A stretch of 64,000 nt of DNA from Isoetes taiwanensis (Eukaryota > Streptophyta > Lycopodiopsida > Isoetales > Isoetaceae): NCBI GenBank assembly GCA_021234155.1, contig JAJEKV010000002.1, positions 44,498,952-44,562,951 of the forward strand, given 5' to 3'. A model generated the notes under the pieces. The model was not told the origin of the DNA. It searched no databases and saw only the letters and a list, made by a program, of their open reading frames with translations. The stretch's first letter is position 1. Each line of letters opens with the position of its first letter. Made by a program: the position numbers and the translations under genes. Below are positions 11,491-22,033 of the stretch, piece after piece.

Positions 11491-11930
11491 TTGATCTATG
11501 AGGTCAAACATTCGGAATGGGTGAGCCCCATCGCCATTGCACTCAAACACAATGGTAAGATCCGTTTGTGTGGACCACCGAAAACTCAATCGTGCCACCT
11601 GAGCGTGATCATTTTGCACTTCCCTTCACGCACTGTGTTCTCGGATGAGGTTGCCGGACATGAGATGTACTCCTTCATGGATGGTTTTTTCGCTACAATC
11701 AAATCTCAATCAAAGAATCGATCAACTCAAGACTACCTTCACCACCCCTGTAAGGCACTTTTTGCCTACAAGGTGGTTCCTTTTGGATTATCAAACTCTC
11801 CATCCACGCTTCAACGATCATGCTCTCGCTTTTCATGATTTTATGAAGGAAAATCCCTTCTTGCAAATTTTTCAAGATGACTTCTCCGCCTACAGCCCAT
11901 GGTCTGACCATTTGATAAATTGAACTCGCT
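11491..11930 (+). pseudogene. Ty3 reverse transcriptase domain (right arm)
   Basis: Reading frames contain VKHSEWVSPIAIALKHNGKI, then LFAYKVVPFGLSNSPSTLQR and MKENPFLQIFQDDFSAYSPW. These are the palm region and the F/Y-x-D-D catalytic box (FQDD) of Ty3 reverse transcriptase. The order matches the left arm. Frames change between the two blocks. Confidence 0.75.
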
Positions 11931-12249
11931 CTTTTCGTAAATGTGATGAGTCCCAAGATTAGTCTCAATCCCGAGAAATGCACCTTTGCGGCCTTCTGTG
12001 TGTTCTTTTGGGACACGCGTTGTCAAGAAAGGTGTATCACCACGATCCCGCCAAAATCGGGCCAGGTGCTCAAGGCTCAAGCACCAGCCAATATCAAGGA
12101 GACACGCCTCTTTTCCTGGTAAGGACTAGCACCTTCATTCCCCGACTAGCAGCCATTGCCGATCCCATTCATAAACTCACGGGTGATGAATCCACCTGGG
12201 CCCGGAATTCCTGTGCGGATGTCGCTTTCCAACAGCTTGAAGCTTTTGC

Positions 12250-12660
12250 TTACTCAGCCCCGTTCTTGTTCCTCCTCAATGGGACAAGCCCTTTCATGTT
12301 CATGTCGATGTCTCAAGCATTTGCTATTGAGCTGTTCTTTTCAAGAATATGATGCACACACCGACAAACCAAACCGATACGCCAAAGCCGAAACTCATTC
12401 TCGCGGAGCGCAACTATTTGCCACAGAGCGAGAAGCCTTGGGTTTAATTTTTCGCGGTCCAACGCTTCCGTCACTATCTTTTAGGGTAGCCGATCAAATT
12501 CTTTTGTTGACCACCAAGCACTCCTTTATTTGATCAACAAATCCACGCCCACGGGCCGCATTGCTCGATGGGTCCTTCTTTCCAAGAATTTGCCCCTTTT
12601 GAAATTGTTCACAAGGTCGGGCAAATCTCACGTTGTCCCGGATTATCTTTCACGATCCAC
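12250..12660 (+). pseudogene. Ty3 RNase H domain (right arm)
   Basis: Recognisable pieces in family order are FMFMSMSQAFAIEL (from the expected FHVHVDVSAFAIG), the SRGAQLFATEREALGLIF segment carrying the catalytic Glu, and the VDHQALLYLI equivalent near 12510-12535 in a shifted frame. The domain is clearly the mirror of 3783-4200 but has lost more frames. Confidence 0.65.
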
Positions 12661-13129
12661 ACGATGATCCTCCTCCACGGAGTCTCGTGACGCCTTTCCC
12701 GACGCCAACTCTTTTTAGTCACGGCAAGAACACCACATTGGTTCCATGACTTTCAGCAGCATTCCTCCTCACCGGGCTCTTCCACCGAGAGGACATGACG
12801 CCTTCTAATGCCAAACGACAATCCCGGCCGTCATCAATTTTCACGACGTCCGCGTGACTACACAATGGTAGCCTGACATCTTTACAAAAAGGGTAAGGAT
12901 ACCATCCTTCGACGCCAGGTTCTCCCTCATGAAGTTCCAGATATTGTCCGGCTTGGCTCATCAAGGGCTAGGTGGTGGTCATTTTCATGGTAACACCACC
13001 AAGACGCAAAAATCCTTCTAGCCGGGTATTTTGGCCCACGCCAAAGACGCCACGCCCACGCCTCAAGACGCGGTGATGCTTGTCGTGTGCGGTGGGACGC
13101 CCACGCCCGCGGACGCCTTCCCTTGACGC

Positions 13130-13600
13130 CGGCCGCCACCCCACTTCCCTTCAGCAAATGGGGAATGGATTTTGTGGGACCCATCGATCCTCCCCGCTGC
13201 ACACCCGCGCTTCGCCACATTTCGTTCTCACCGACCACGCTTACTAAATGGGCGGAAGCTTTGCGACTTCCGCATAACACCGCAAAGAAGCAAACCCAAG
13301 GTCCTCTATCAACAAATTATCACGCTGATTTGGCTGCCCTACCGGAGCTGGTCGTTGATCGTGGTGTCCATTTTATCAATCATACCATCAAGGAGCCGAC
13401 TGGACTATCTCCCCGATACATCATCACAAGAGCACACCTTACTATCCTCAAGGGAATGGTTTGGCGTAGCACCAACAAAACTCGGGTCACAATTCTCAAG
13501 AAAATTTGTGACGCCAGACCGACCCGGCAAACCAAGACCGGGACCGGTTTCAAAAAACCAATTATGGTCAAGAAGCTCTCATGCCTTTTGAGTACATTCT
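13130..13600 (+). pseudogene. Ty3 integrase core (right arm)
   Basis: Plus-strand frames give FSKWGMDFVGPIDP, then TLTKWAEALRLP, QGPLSTNYHADLAALPELVV, DRGVHFINHTIKEPT and NKTRVTILKKICD. The HHKSTPYYPQ block is damaged. The rve core and its order match the left arm. Confidence 0.7.
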
Positions 13601-13678
13601 CCCACTCTCCGCTTTCAACCTGGCACGCCCATAATCCACCGCCGTGACTCAAAGAAAGGGTTTATCAATTGGAACAGC

Positions 13679-14503
13679 TTGGATGAACTTAGAATGGATG
13701 CTTATATTCGTGTTCTTCATGGACAACGGTTGCAAAAATCTCTACATGACACACGCCCAAGACAAAAACATTCAAAGAAGGAGATTTGGTTCTTCTTTAT
13801 GATTTCGGCATTTAAATTTTCCGGTAAACTTAAGATTCGCTGGTTTGGCCCTTATCAAATCGCTCAAGTGGTTCGACCCAAATGTTTTCCAACCGGCCTG
13901 AGTTAGATGACACTCCATTACCTACACCGGGTTAATGGCTTCCGCCTCAAAACATTTCATCACACGTAACGCGACAATCAACAAACAGATGCGTTCAAGA
14001 AACAACCACAACCGAAAAGTGACTAAAACAAAGGGTATATTCTATTATAGGTGGAAATTTTTACAAAATGTGGGCACAGCCCAGCTATTTCCGCTATGAG
14101 CACTGCCCTATATACAAAAACGGGCTCAGAGCCCTATCTACTAAGTCCTAAGAAGAAAAACCCTCTACTCCGGGTTCGGAGCAGAGGTGATGCGCAGGAT
14201 GTGGTAGAGGTTCTGCTCAGGGTCCCAGCGAAGGTGCAAAACCACCTCCATCCCGTTGGTATGAGGATCGGGATGTTCAGCCATCCCGGAACACCAGCCA
14301 TCCATTCTCAAGCCACGATTGTGGCAGCCAGAGGTCCGCACAATTCATTTTGCAAGTAATCCACTCTTTTGGTTAAATTGGGGCATCGCGCGTTCTCGCT
14401 CAAAACCACAGAAGCAGCCATGCTGAGCGCCATCGGATGCCTTCGCTTCACTCCCGGTTCGTCTTATATAGCCAACTGAGAAACTCCTTGTCGACGTGGA
14501 CCA
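13679..14503 (+). pseudogene. Ty3 integrase tail and 3' non-coding end (right arm)
   Basis: A frame from about 13775 reads KKEIWFFFM, FSGKLKIRWFGPYQIAQVVR, then in another frame a TPLPTP..NGFRLKHF-like end near 13920-13965. After about 13975 the sequence is non-coding and mirrors 1898-2400 (attctattataggtggaaa near 14040, tatata near 14110). It stops matching the left arm at about 14503. Confidence 0.65.
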
Positions 14504-14515
14504 TTCCACGACGTT

Positions 14516-15040
14516 ATGCCGCATGAGGGACAAGCATTGTTGACGGCTCGTGGCGAAAATGCTGCATTTGCATTAGTGAAAGATGCACAACAACACATTG
14601 AAAGGGTAACTGAGCGTGCTAGAAGGTATAGAATTTTTCCTTTTGATGCATTTGTTTTTGAAGTGCATGGTCCCGAGCATTCTTATGTTGTTAATATTGA
14701 GACCAGGACATGTACATGTTTGGATTGGCAGACCCTTGAGTTGCCTTGTGCTCATGCCATGGCTGCAATTTTGTTCAAAAGGCAACGCCCAGAATTATAT
14801 GCACATCGTGGTTATTTCTTGAGTTCTTATTGCAGTTCATATGCTGGAGCTATTTATCCAGCCAATCTTAACCAACTAGAAGAGACTGAAATGCTTCCAC
14901 CTGCAACAAGACATCCTTCCGGTAGGCCTAAGAGGAAGCGTGAACGTACAGAAGACAAGACTAGAGCAAAACGTATTTACAAATGTACACGTTGTGGTTA
15001 TAATGGCCACAACGAGCGGACATGTAGGAATCCCATTTGA
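14516..15040 (+). pseudogene. MULE (MuDR-type) transposase C-terminus with SWIM finger and zinc knuckle
   Basis: This open frame encodes the last part of a Mutator-like transposase. It contains a SWIM zinc finger, CTCLDWQTLELPCAHAMA (C-x-C-x(n)-C-x-H, about residues 67-84), then YCSSYAGAIYPANL, a basic linker RPKRKRERTEDK and a terminal CCHC knuckle, CTRCGYNGHNERTC. SWIM plus CCHC at the C-terminus is typical of MuDR/FAR1-related transposases, in which the catalytic DDE part lies upstream. That part is missing because the Ty3 arm begins 13 bases before the first Met. The Met at 14516 is therefore not a real start. Codon frame and zinc residues are intact, so this fragment decayed less than its neighbours. 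Confidence 0.85.
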
Positions 15041-15235
15041 GCACATTGATTAAGCAGAAACACATTTGTTTTGATTCATTGGTTGTTTTGATCCATCCTG
15101 GAAAGCCAGGTTATGAACAATTCTTCTCTGAAGCATAATCATATTGTAATGTGTAATGTAACTATTTCTCCGGATATGAATGCACTTCTTATGTAACTAT
15201 TTCTTGGACTGGGCATAATGTAACTGTCTCTGCTG

Positions 15236-15798
15236 CATTTCCTGGAAAGCCTATTCCTCTGGAAGAAGCTAAACGAAGATGGCCTCTTCGGTACCAGAAG
15301 AAGGCTCAAAAGGTGACAAAATGTCCATTGTCATACTTGCATGTTTTGTTTGTTGGCTTAAATATGCATCCTGACTCATAACTTTTCTATGTGTGTGGCA
15401 GATTGATCCATTGAACAGGTGCGCTCAATCTCTAACTATCCTGACTATTTGCATTGCTTCTATAGTTTTATTAGAACTTGTTGGACTTATAATGTAGGGG
15501 TACCGATTTAACCTTTGTGGATGGTTCAGTGACCAAGAAATAACTCAAGCTGTTTTCCATTATGAAGAAGCAGAAGTGGATCATGCCTTTTATAAGCTTG
15601 GGATTTGTGTGACAGTCAATGCACGTTGAACTACTTAAGAGAGAACTACTTGGTTGCAGTAGCTTAATTCGTCATTTTATATCTTCCAGGCTGGAGATGG
15701 TCCTGACTATTTGGGTAGAGTAGTGGAGTTTTTTAAAGCAGCAAATAACGAGCTCTGGTTCACTGCACAGTGGTTCTTTAACTTAGAAGATACGGTAT
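15236..15798 (+). pseudogene. Chromomethylase-like (CMT) N-terminal exons with BAH domain (partial)
   Basis: Exon-like blocks on the plus strand read PIPLEEAKRRWPLRYQKKAQ (ending at a gt donor after 15312), then TQAVFHYEEAEVDHAFYKLG near 15540-15610, then AGDGPDYLGRVVEFFKAANN and WFTAQWFFNLEDT near 15692-15796. They are separated by intron-like sequence with ag acceptors. In plant chromomethylases the corresponding positions are occupied by an 'AKxRWPxRY' motif, 'HYxxAxVDxxxYxLGDxVYV', and 'AGxxxDYIxRIVEFFE..WFxRAEDTV', i.e. the linker into the BAH domain that reads H3K9 methylation. The methyltransferase catalytic motifs are not seen downstream, so only the 5' part of a gene is present. It lies directly behind the MULE transposase on the same strand and may be captured or truncated. 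Exon borders are my estimates. Confidence 0.6.
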
Positions 15799-15799
15799 A

Positions 15800-18060
15800 A
15801 TAATCAGTTAGTTCTTATGCCCACTTCAGTGTAGTTGCTGGAAGTATCCATCGGTTACTTGGAGCTTCAAATGTTTGGATTAACCCAGCTATACGGATTT
15901 GATTTTATGTCTACATGGAAAAGAATGTTTCGTCTCTAACAACATGCCAACAAATAAAATTCGACGTCGTACAACCGTGGACTGTCATTCATCTCAACCG
16001 TGGACTATCATACAAAGGTTAAGGGCAGAGGTCGATGAAAAATAGAGGGGCATTTTCGGAATTTAGGAAATGTGAAGGGCAATCTGGGAAATAGTTAGAA
16101 AATTAAGGGTATTTGGGTGATTTTCCCAAGTTTAAATTTGGCATGCATCCCACTTGATTTTGAGGGGCTATATGTATAGCCAAAACGAATTTTCCAAAAG
16201 CCCATTCTATATACCTTTCCATGCTCCAGCCTTTGGGGAAAAAAATAGAAAACAAGTCGTTTTAATTTTTGGTAAAAAAATGGACTAATGGCAATAGGCA
16301 TGGCAAAGTATGTGGTGACATGACAAGAAAATGATGACATGACCATCTAAGGGTGATCATGTGGCAAGGAAATTAGCAAACATCTTTTTTCTTAGCCAAA
16401 ATGTTTTGGCGACAGGGATGAGACATGATGGTTGTGAGGTGATGTGGATGGTGTGAATGTGATGTGGATGATATGGAGGTGACTTTCGCATGTAAACACC
16501 AAATGGTTCATGCGTTAAATTAGTGTTAAAACCGAAGAAATTGACAAACCAAAATATATAAAGGCTAAATGAAACAACAAGAATCCAGTAAAATGACATG
16601 GCATCGATTTTACCAGAGATCCTAGTGTGTCTGCAATCTAGAGGGCAGCAGTGACCTCCAGAACATTTCTTTGGAGATGAAACTTTTGAAGGACCTCGGA
16701 TTAAACCAGACATGATGCCCTCTTGTTGAGCATGGGATGGTATGAGAACAAATATTGCAGACATTATAAATTAAAATAAAATTTCGCAATCAAATGACAA
16801 GCACAAATATACTTACATCGAATAGCAGCCAACATGGTTCTCGTTCAGCCGAGATCTGGATGCACGCTGTGGAATATCTGATGCAAGTATCTCAAAGGTG
16901 ATGATATTCTCTCGAGTTATACAGAACTCACTAACATCAGTTGATCCTTGCCTCCAATAGGCACTGCTAATGTACAAAGGCCACCTGCAAATGTAATCTG
17001 CTGCAAGCATTAGCTTCCTCTTCTTCGGAATCCTCACTCTATACTATTGAAGAAGGTCTAGAAAGTTTTTTCAAGGAAAACCTCGGGTTTTAAGGTAGGG
17101 TTGTGCACAAGGGTCATGCTGGGGGGCTCATCACCAAGAAAAATCATTGATTCTTAGTCAATTGTTGCTGCAATAGGTCTTCTCTTTCTAAAAGCTAAGC
17201 TAGAGAGATAAAGTGCACATTTTCTTCAAACAAGTATGGAAGAGTAAATTATCCAAGCCATTGCATAAAAGATCTATTGGTATATGCACCAATGCCCAAT
17301 TGGTTGCCAAATTGTCCACATCATCCTCAAGAATGCCAAATACCATCCACATCACCACCTAAGGCCCAGATTCAACCGTGTCGTCAGTTGGTACAACGAC
17401 GAATCACGGAGCCACAAATAATCAATTAACACCCTTGTTGCGATTCCATTGTAGTCAGAATTGTGGGTGGAAGTTTTCGACGTGGAGTGAGTTATCATAG
17501 AAATAACAGATGGGGGATCTTGCCCGGGAGTTTCAGGAAAATTTGACAGTTCGGATGAACAAAGCTTAGAATCACGAAGTGCCGGAGCTGCAATGTAATG
17601 TAGATGATGGTAGATAAGCCTTGTTTTGTTGCCGATCGCCCGCTAGTTCTTGCCAGCAGATCCAGAAATGGCCGGGTTAGTGGAATCTGGGCCTAAGCAC
17701 ATCGGTGTCATCATACATGTGTCACCTACCACAAAATTTATTTTTTCAAAACTTTTGACCTAAGTAAAGCCATTTTTATACCTTAGATAACACGTCATCA
17801 TCCCATGGTGCCACATCATCCTTAAGTGCTTCCACATCATCATACACATGTCATCCACATCATCTCCACTTCAATACAAGTTTTGACTAGAAAAAAGTCA
17901 TTTTGCCATCTTACATGACACTTCATCACTTCATAATGCCATGTCACCACCCATTTGCCATGTTTCATCAAATTTCACTCTCTTTTTTAGTACAAAAAGT
18001 CAAGTGCTTTTTTTTTGCAAAAAGATTCTCCCATCTTGTAGAGCATCAAAAAAGATTCCT
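15800..18060. other. Non-coding AT-rich stretch with diffuse CCACATCATC/GATGTGGATG motifs
   Basis: No gene is supported here. Reading frames at 16357-16764 and 16813-17037 on the minus strand have no motif I recognise. GATGTGGATG-type words occur at 16435-16490, and their complements (ccacatcat and variants) recur at about 17290-17360 and 17800-17960, suggesting remnants of one repeat family in both orientations. Several oligo-A tracts follow at 18000-18100. Confidence 0.5.
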
Positions 18061-18070
18061 TTAAAAAAAA

Positions 18071-18210
18071 AGAATTTTTGAAAAAAAAAACCATATTGAC
18101 CTTCATTGTTCATTTCTTAAGAATCGTGCCAAATTTGAAAAAAAAAATTCCTATCTAATCCAAAAGAATTTTTGAAAAAAAACCATATTGACCTTCATTG
18201 TTCATTTCTT
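18071..18210. repeat. Tandem duplication of a ~94-bp unit, second unit interrupted by a LINE
   Basis: The block starting agaatttttgaaaaaaaa and ending ttcattgttcatttctt occurs at 18071-18118 and again at 18165-18210. The intervening half-unit (aatcgtgccaaatttg... ctatctaa) at 18119-18160 recurs at 19677-19720, on the far side of the LINE. The order is A-B-A-LINE-B, which is explained most simply by a pre-existing A-B tandem duplication with the LINE inserted at the second A/B junction. Confidence 0.75.
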
Positions 18211-19675
18211 GGAAGGAAGGAAGGAAGGTATTTTTATCGTCCACGGAGACTAATCGGTCTATGGGACCCAATACAAAAGCGCAGCAAGCGGATTACTACC
18301 CGGATTAAAAAACCCCCGCCCCGAAGGGTTTTGGAGGGAAAAACCGTGGTAGCAATCAGCCTACTGACAAACTGTTCCAATATACGAAATGCAAAAACCC
18401 ACAAATATATACATTCATGTACCGTAACCGTAGTGCCTGATCAGCGGGTATCCAGGCGGGGGCAAAGGTGGGCTCACAGATCCAGTACCTAGTGAATGTA
18501 CGACCCCCAGAGCACGTACTGACGGTGTGTTCATCAGCAAATGTAGGGGCAAGCCCGGCCGTACTAAGGGAATGTATCTGGCCCGGATCTGACTGAATGC
18601 TGGGCAACTCTAGAAAGTGTGAGACTCATCCTCAATGGCACCCGTTTGAAGTTAACCGACAGCCTGTCCCCGGGGGGCTCCCCCAATCCACCCGCCTCGC
18701 CTCGAGCGCGAGATGGTGGGCACTGCAGGCGAATGGAGGCAATGAGTCTCAAGGCTTTTCGTGGGCAATTTGGGAACGCAGGTAGAGTTGCGGGCCCCGG
18801 ACCAACGCGGGGTTGATGTGCTCCTTGTAATGGGCCGTTTTGACCTGCTCTAGAGCGCCGGGGTCCCAGAGCTTAGCAAGGAAGCAAGCGCCCGTGTACT
18901 CCCCAGCTATCACGATTGGCCTCTCGTGGTCCACCTGCATGCATCTCAGGTTCGCGACGCTCCATCCGGGCGAACCACGATCTCTTACCCTCCAATAGGG
19001 CCCCCGAGCCGCAAGGGCCCATTGCCCGCAACAGAAGCTGCGTGGAGCCGAGCATCACCCATATTAACCACTTTCAAAGTAGACGATGTGTCTATCAAGG
19101 GCCGCCACCGGGCTGCAAGAATCCAGCTTTCCCGCAGCAGACCGATAGGGGACGAAAAGGTTTCACCCCAAGTGCCCGCGGCTAAAAATGCCTTGACCTC
19201 GCCTCCAAGTCATTCCAGTCACCAAAGAGACGACGGGCCCCAAACCTCGACCCGCATTAAGGACAAAGCTCGACCACGTGAAATGAAATGATGTGGACCG
19301 ATGGCCCCAATCATAGAGCTCGTCGGTGATCGTTGTTACGCAGATGGCATAAAGCGCTTTCAAACCGCCTTTGTCACCGCAAGTGGATGGACGCCTCCCA
19401 ATAGAGCGAGGAGGGGAACTCCACCCCTAGGTACTTGTAGGTGGGCGTGACCTCCACAGGCTGTCCCCGATATGTGAGTGCAGAACGCGTGGGGTGGCAT
19501 GAAGAGGATATGAGAACCACCCTGGTCTTGGCCAGTTTCATGCGCATGTCTGTAGCCTGGCAGAATGTGTCTAGGGCATCAAGATGAGACTGCATAGCTT
19601 CTGGGGTGTGGGCCAGAAGGTCAACATCGTCAACATAGATGAGCTGGCAGATGACCTGGTGCAAAAGCTGTATGG
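18211..19675 (-). mobile_element. 5'-truncated LINE (non-LTR retrotransposon), copy 1, with (GGAA)n tail
   Basis: The minus strand carries a reverse transcriptase fragment at the right end and a 3' region that is shared with 62215-64000 (tatcgtccacggagac, then catatggg-type words, then aagggtttt...aaaacc). The 3' end is a short tandem repeat, (ttcc)n on the minus strand at 18211-18228, instead of poly(A). Short-repeat tails are known for some plant and protist LINE clades. The element begins inside the RT, so it is dead. It split a small tandem duplication when it inserted. Confidence 0.75.
19374..19664 (-). pseudogene. LINE reverse transcriptase fragment (copy 1)
   Basis: The 96-residue frame reads VICQLIYVDDVDLLAHTPEA, SHLDALDTFCQATDMRMKLA, KTRVVLISS and, near its end, YRGQPVEVTPTYKYLGVEFP. 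This is the catalytic Y-x-D-D box (YVDD) followed by the K-T and 'YKYLG' motifs of non-LTR reverse transcriptases. The RT starts in mid-domain, consistent with 5' truncation during target-primed insertion. Downstream minus-strand sequence to 18230 should hold the C-terminus and 3' UTR but is not clearly coding. Confidence 0.8.
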
Positions 19676-19676
19676 A

Positions 19677-19727
19677 AATCGTGCCAAATTTGAAAAAAAA
19701 AAAAAAAAAATTTCCTATCTAACCCCC
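19677..19727. repeat. Detached half-unit of the small tandem duplication
   Basis: This block (aatcgtgccaaatttg, an A-tract of about 18, then ttcctatctaac) matches 18119-18160 except for a longer A-tract. It marks the right-hand flank of LINE copy 1. A run of C follows. Confidence 0.75.
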
Positions 19728-21145
19728 CCCCCCAAGCCTAGTATCTACTCAATCCAATTTCCGCGCGCCACATGGTACCCCCGGGCATGTGCGGCGGCAA
19801 CGGGCTGAATCCCACGTGAAGGTAGCACGTAATTTTAATAATAAATTGAAAGCAATCTATATATACCCTGGCTTTGTTTTTGTCTTCAGCCTGTGGGATA
19901 TTGTTCCAACAAAATCTAGGAACCCTAAAAAGGGCAGGCCACGTTCTGGCCTTTTTGGCGGATTGGGCATGTTAATCATCATCCAGAGCTTCCGATTTAA
20001 GCTCTTTAATGCCAAGAAACCCAAACCTTTTAGAAAAGACAGAGATTAGATCCGAATTTGCCAAAAAAGGGGATTTTGTCTCAGAACGTTTTGGAAGGCC
20101 TTTGGCGAGATTATCGACTTGCTGAGCATTAGTGCATGCCGGATTGATGTCCTGTGTCTGAGAACATTCACAGGATCAGTCTTTTTGGCAGTTAATGCAT
20201 GCTAATCAGTACGGGATTCTCCTTCTTTTGTCATCTTTTTACTTTCAAGTACAAGTCTGGATGGAAGAAAATATCACTGCAATTTTGTATGAACAAGTGG
20301 AGTTTATAATACGTGATGTCTCAAGGGAAGGATTAACTAAACTTTATGACATTCGGATGCAAACTTTATCTGATGTTCAATGGTTAAAAGGCAAAGTTTA
20401 TATAGAGTTATATGTTTTTCGGATTCGATGTACTCTAAATATGTCATGGCACAGTCAAACAAATCTATTATAATATGTAGCATCCTCTTTCACCAAACAG
20501 TTTACAATATGCAAAAGATCCTCGCTTTACTATGAGTCCTGAGTGTTGCTTGCAGGTGTGATAGCATCTAAGTAAACATATGTTTGCATCTAAAGGCTTC
20601 ATTGTCTGCAAATTACTTTATTGGAATGGAAAAATATTATGGCCTCCCTTGTGTTCAGATTAATGGAGTTTGCATATGCTGATATCAGTGAATTTAAAAA
20701 GGCAATGTGACAAAAACCCTAGTTCTCAGGGTATTAGCTCTGTTATATCCCAATTAATCGAATATTATGCAGAAGGTAATAAGGTGGCATTTTCCATTAT
20801 GCACTAGTGTAAATAATCACTTATGAACTGTTTTAACAGACTGGCAGGATATGACAGTCTAAAAACGGCTGCATGCATGAGTGTTATGGATGAAAAATTA
20901 GGGTCAAATGTGTTAGACATTTGGAGCTATACGGTTTGAGCCAATTAACAAACTGCAGTGAGCTATGGCTAGCATGGACTGGGTTTTTTTTAGGAACGGC
21001 AGAAGTATTATATTACATGCAAAGATACATAGTAATACAAAAATTCAGAGAAGATCTCTGAGATAAAGGGCAGTGACACAGTCAACTCGGCCTAACACTC
21101 CATAAGGAGGAAAAGTATCCCATCGATCCGAGCCATCGGATCGCA
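19728..21145. other. No recognised gene; one possible orphan exon near 20230-20470
   Basis: The stretch is AT-rich and mostly without coding signal. A plus-strand frame at about 20250-20405 (VWMEENITAILYEQVEFIIR, then LTKLYDIRMQTLSDVQWLKG) has exon-like composition and follows a pyrimidine-rich region, but I do not recognise it. Nothing else could be supported. Confidence 0.4.
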
Positions 21146-21167
21146 ATTCTAGAATGGGGCGAGCATG
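21146..21167 (+). repeat. Candidate terminal inverted repeat, left
   Basis: The 22 bases starting attctagaatgggg match, as an inverted copy, the 22 bases at 34251-34272 with two mismatches. Ten of the bases form a self-palindrome (attctagaat), so the match is less significant than it looks. Confidence 0.25.
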
Positions 21168-22033
21168 CATGTCTTGCATGCATGCCTGCGGCGCATGCCC
21201 TCTCTGGTTGGGAGATCGTTATATTAGGTGCGGTTCGTCATCAACGCCTCTCCAAGGCTTCCTCTTCTCGCCAGCATCTTTATTCTCTTTTCTTTGAACC
21301 CACCCTCCCCTTCTTTGTTTAATGTCTTTGTCGCCGGCACGCCGCGACCAGCCCCTCTATTTGAAGAGGTTTTTGTCTTATTGTCGCGTGGCACGCGTGA
21401 TCAGCCCCTCCACTCTGGGAGGTTTGTTTTGTCACGTTTTTTTGTGTTGGTGATGTGCAGGTACAGGTTGGCGAGTGGCAACAGTTTCGACTTCTCCATT
21501 CATGGGTTTGGGGGCGATTTTCTCGCCTTTACGTTTGTTCAAGCCCCTTGCCGAAGGCTTATCACTAGGGTTTTCCTCAAAACCGAAGGGCGTGGTTTTT
21601 TAATCCCGTGATAAGCTTTCGGGCGGGTACACAAGCCAAACATCTATTAGCATTGTATTTTATGGGGTCCAAATTATATAATTGGATATTCAACCATCAT
21701 CCAATTAAATTGGGATTATGTCAACTCCAAAATCACGCCAACCTGCTATTGTCTTCTAGGGGGTTTTTGTTTTTTTTAATCTTTTTTTGACTTCAAAAAT
21801 AACATAAGGTTGCGATTCACGCGGTGACTTTTCATATGTAATTGAAATATGCGTAAATGAAGAGCAAGTTGCTAACATAGATGAGACAAATATTGCTTGC
21901 TCAATAGATGATAATATTAGGTTTGATAATAACAAATTGCATTATTTGCGCAGGCAATTCAGCACTGAAATTATCGATACATGGCACAAATATCATACAA
22001 AAATATCATATATTCCAATAAAACATTAAGGGA

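Larger units (their letters stand above)
8352..14503 (+). mobile_element. Ty3/gypsy LTR retrotransposon segment, right arm of the giant inverted duplication
   Basis: This is the plus-strand mirror of 1898-8132, with the same domain order. The arms are collinear over their full length (6152 versus 6235 bases) with many small indels and substitutions. The right arm is more frame-disrupted than the left, especially in gag and integrase. Its outer end at about 14503 abuts a MULE transposase fragment. The differences between arms often sit at CTG/CCG or CAG/CG positions. Confidence 0.8.

Noticed and set aside
16357-17037. Two minus-strand frames as a continuation of the chromomethylase-like gene
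   Set aside because: They are on the opposite strand and show none of the cytosine methyltransferase motifs.
18119-19727. The repeated aatcgtgccaaatttg block as a simple target-site duplication of the LINE
   Set aside because: The left copy does not touch the LINE; another repeat half (18165-18210) lies between. A pre-existing tandem duplication fits better.
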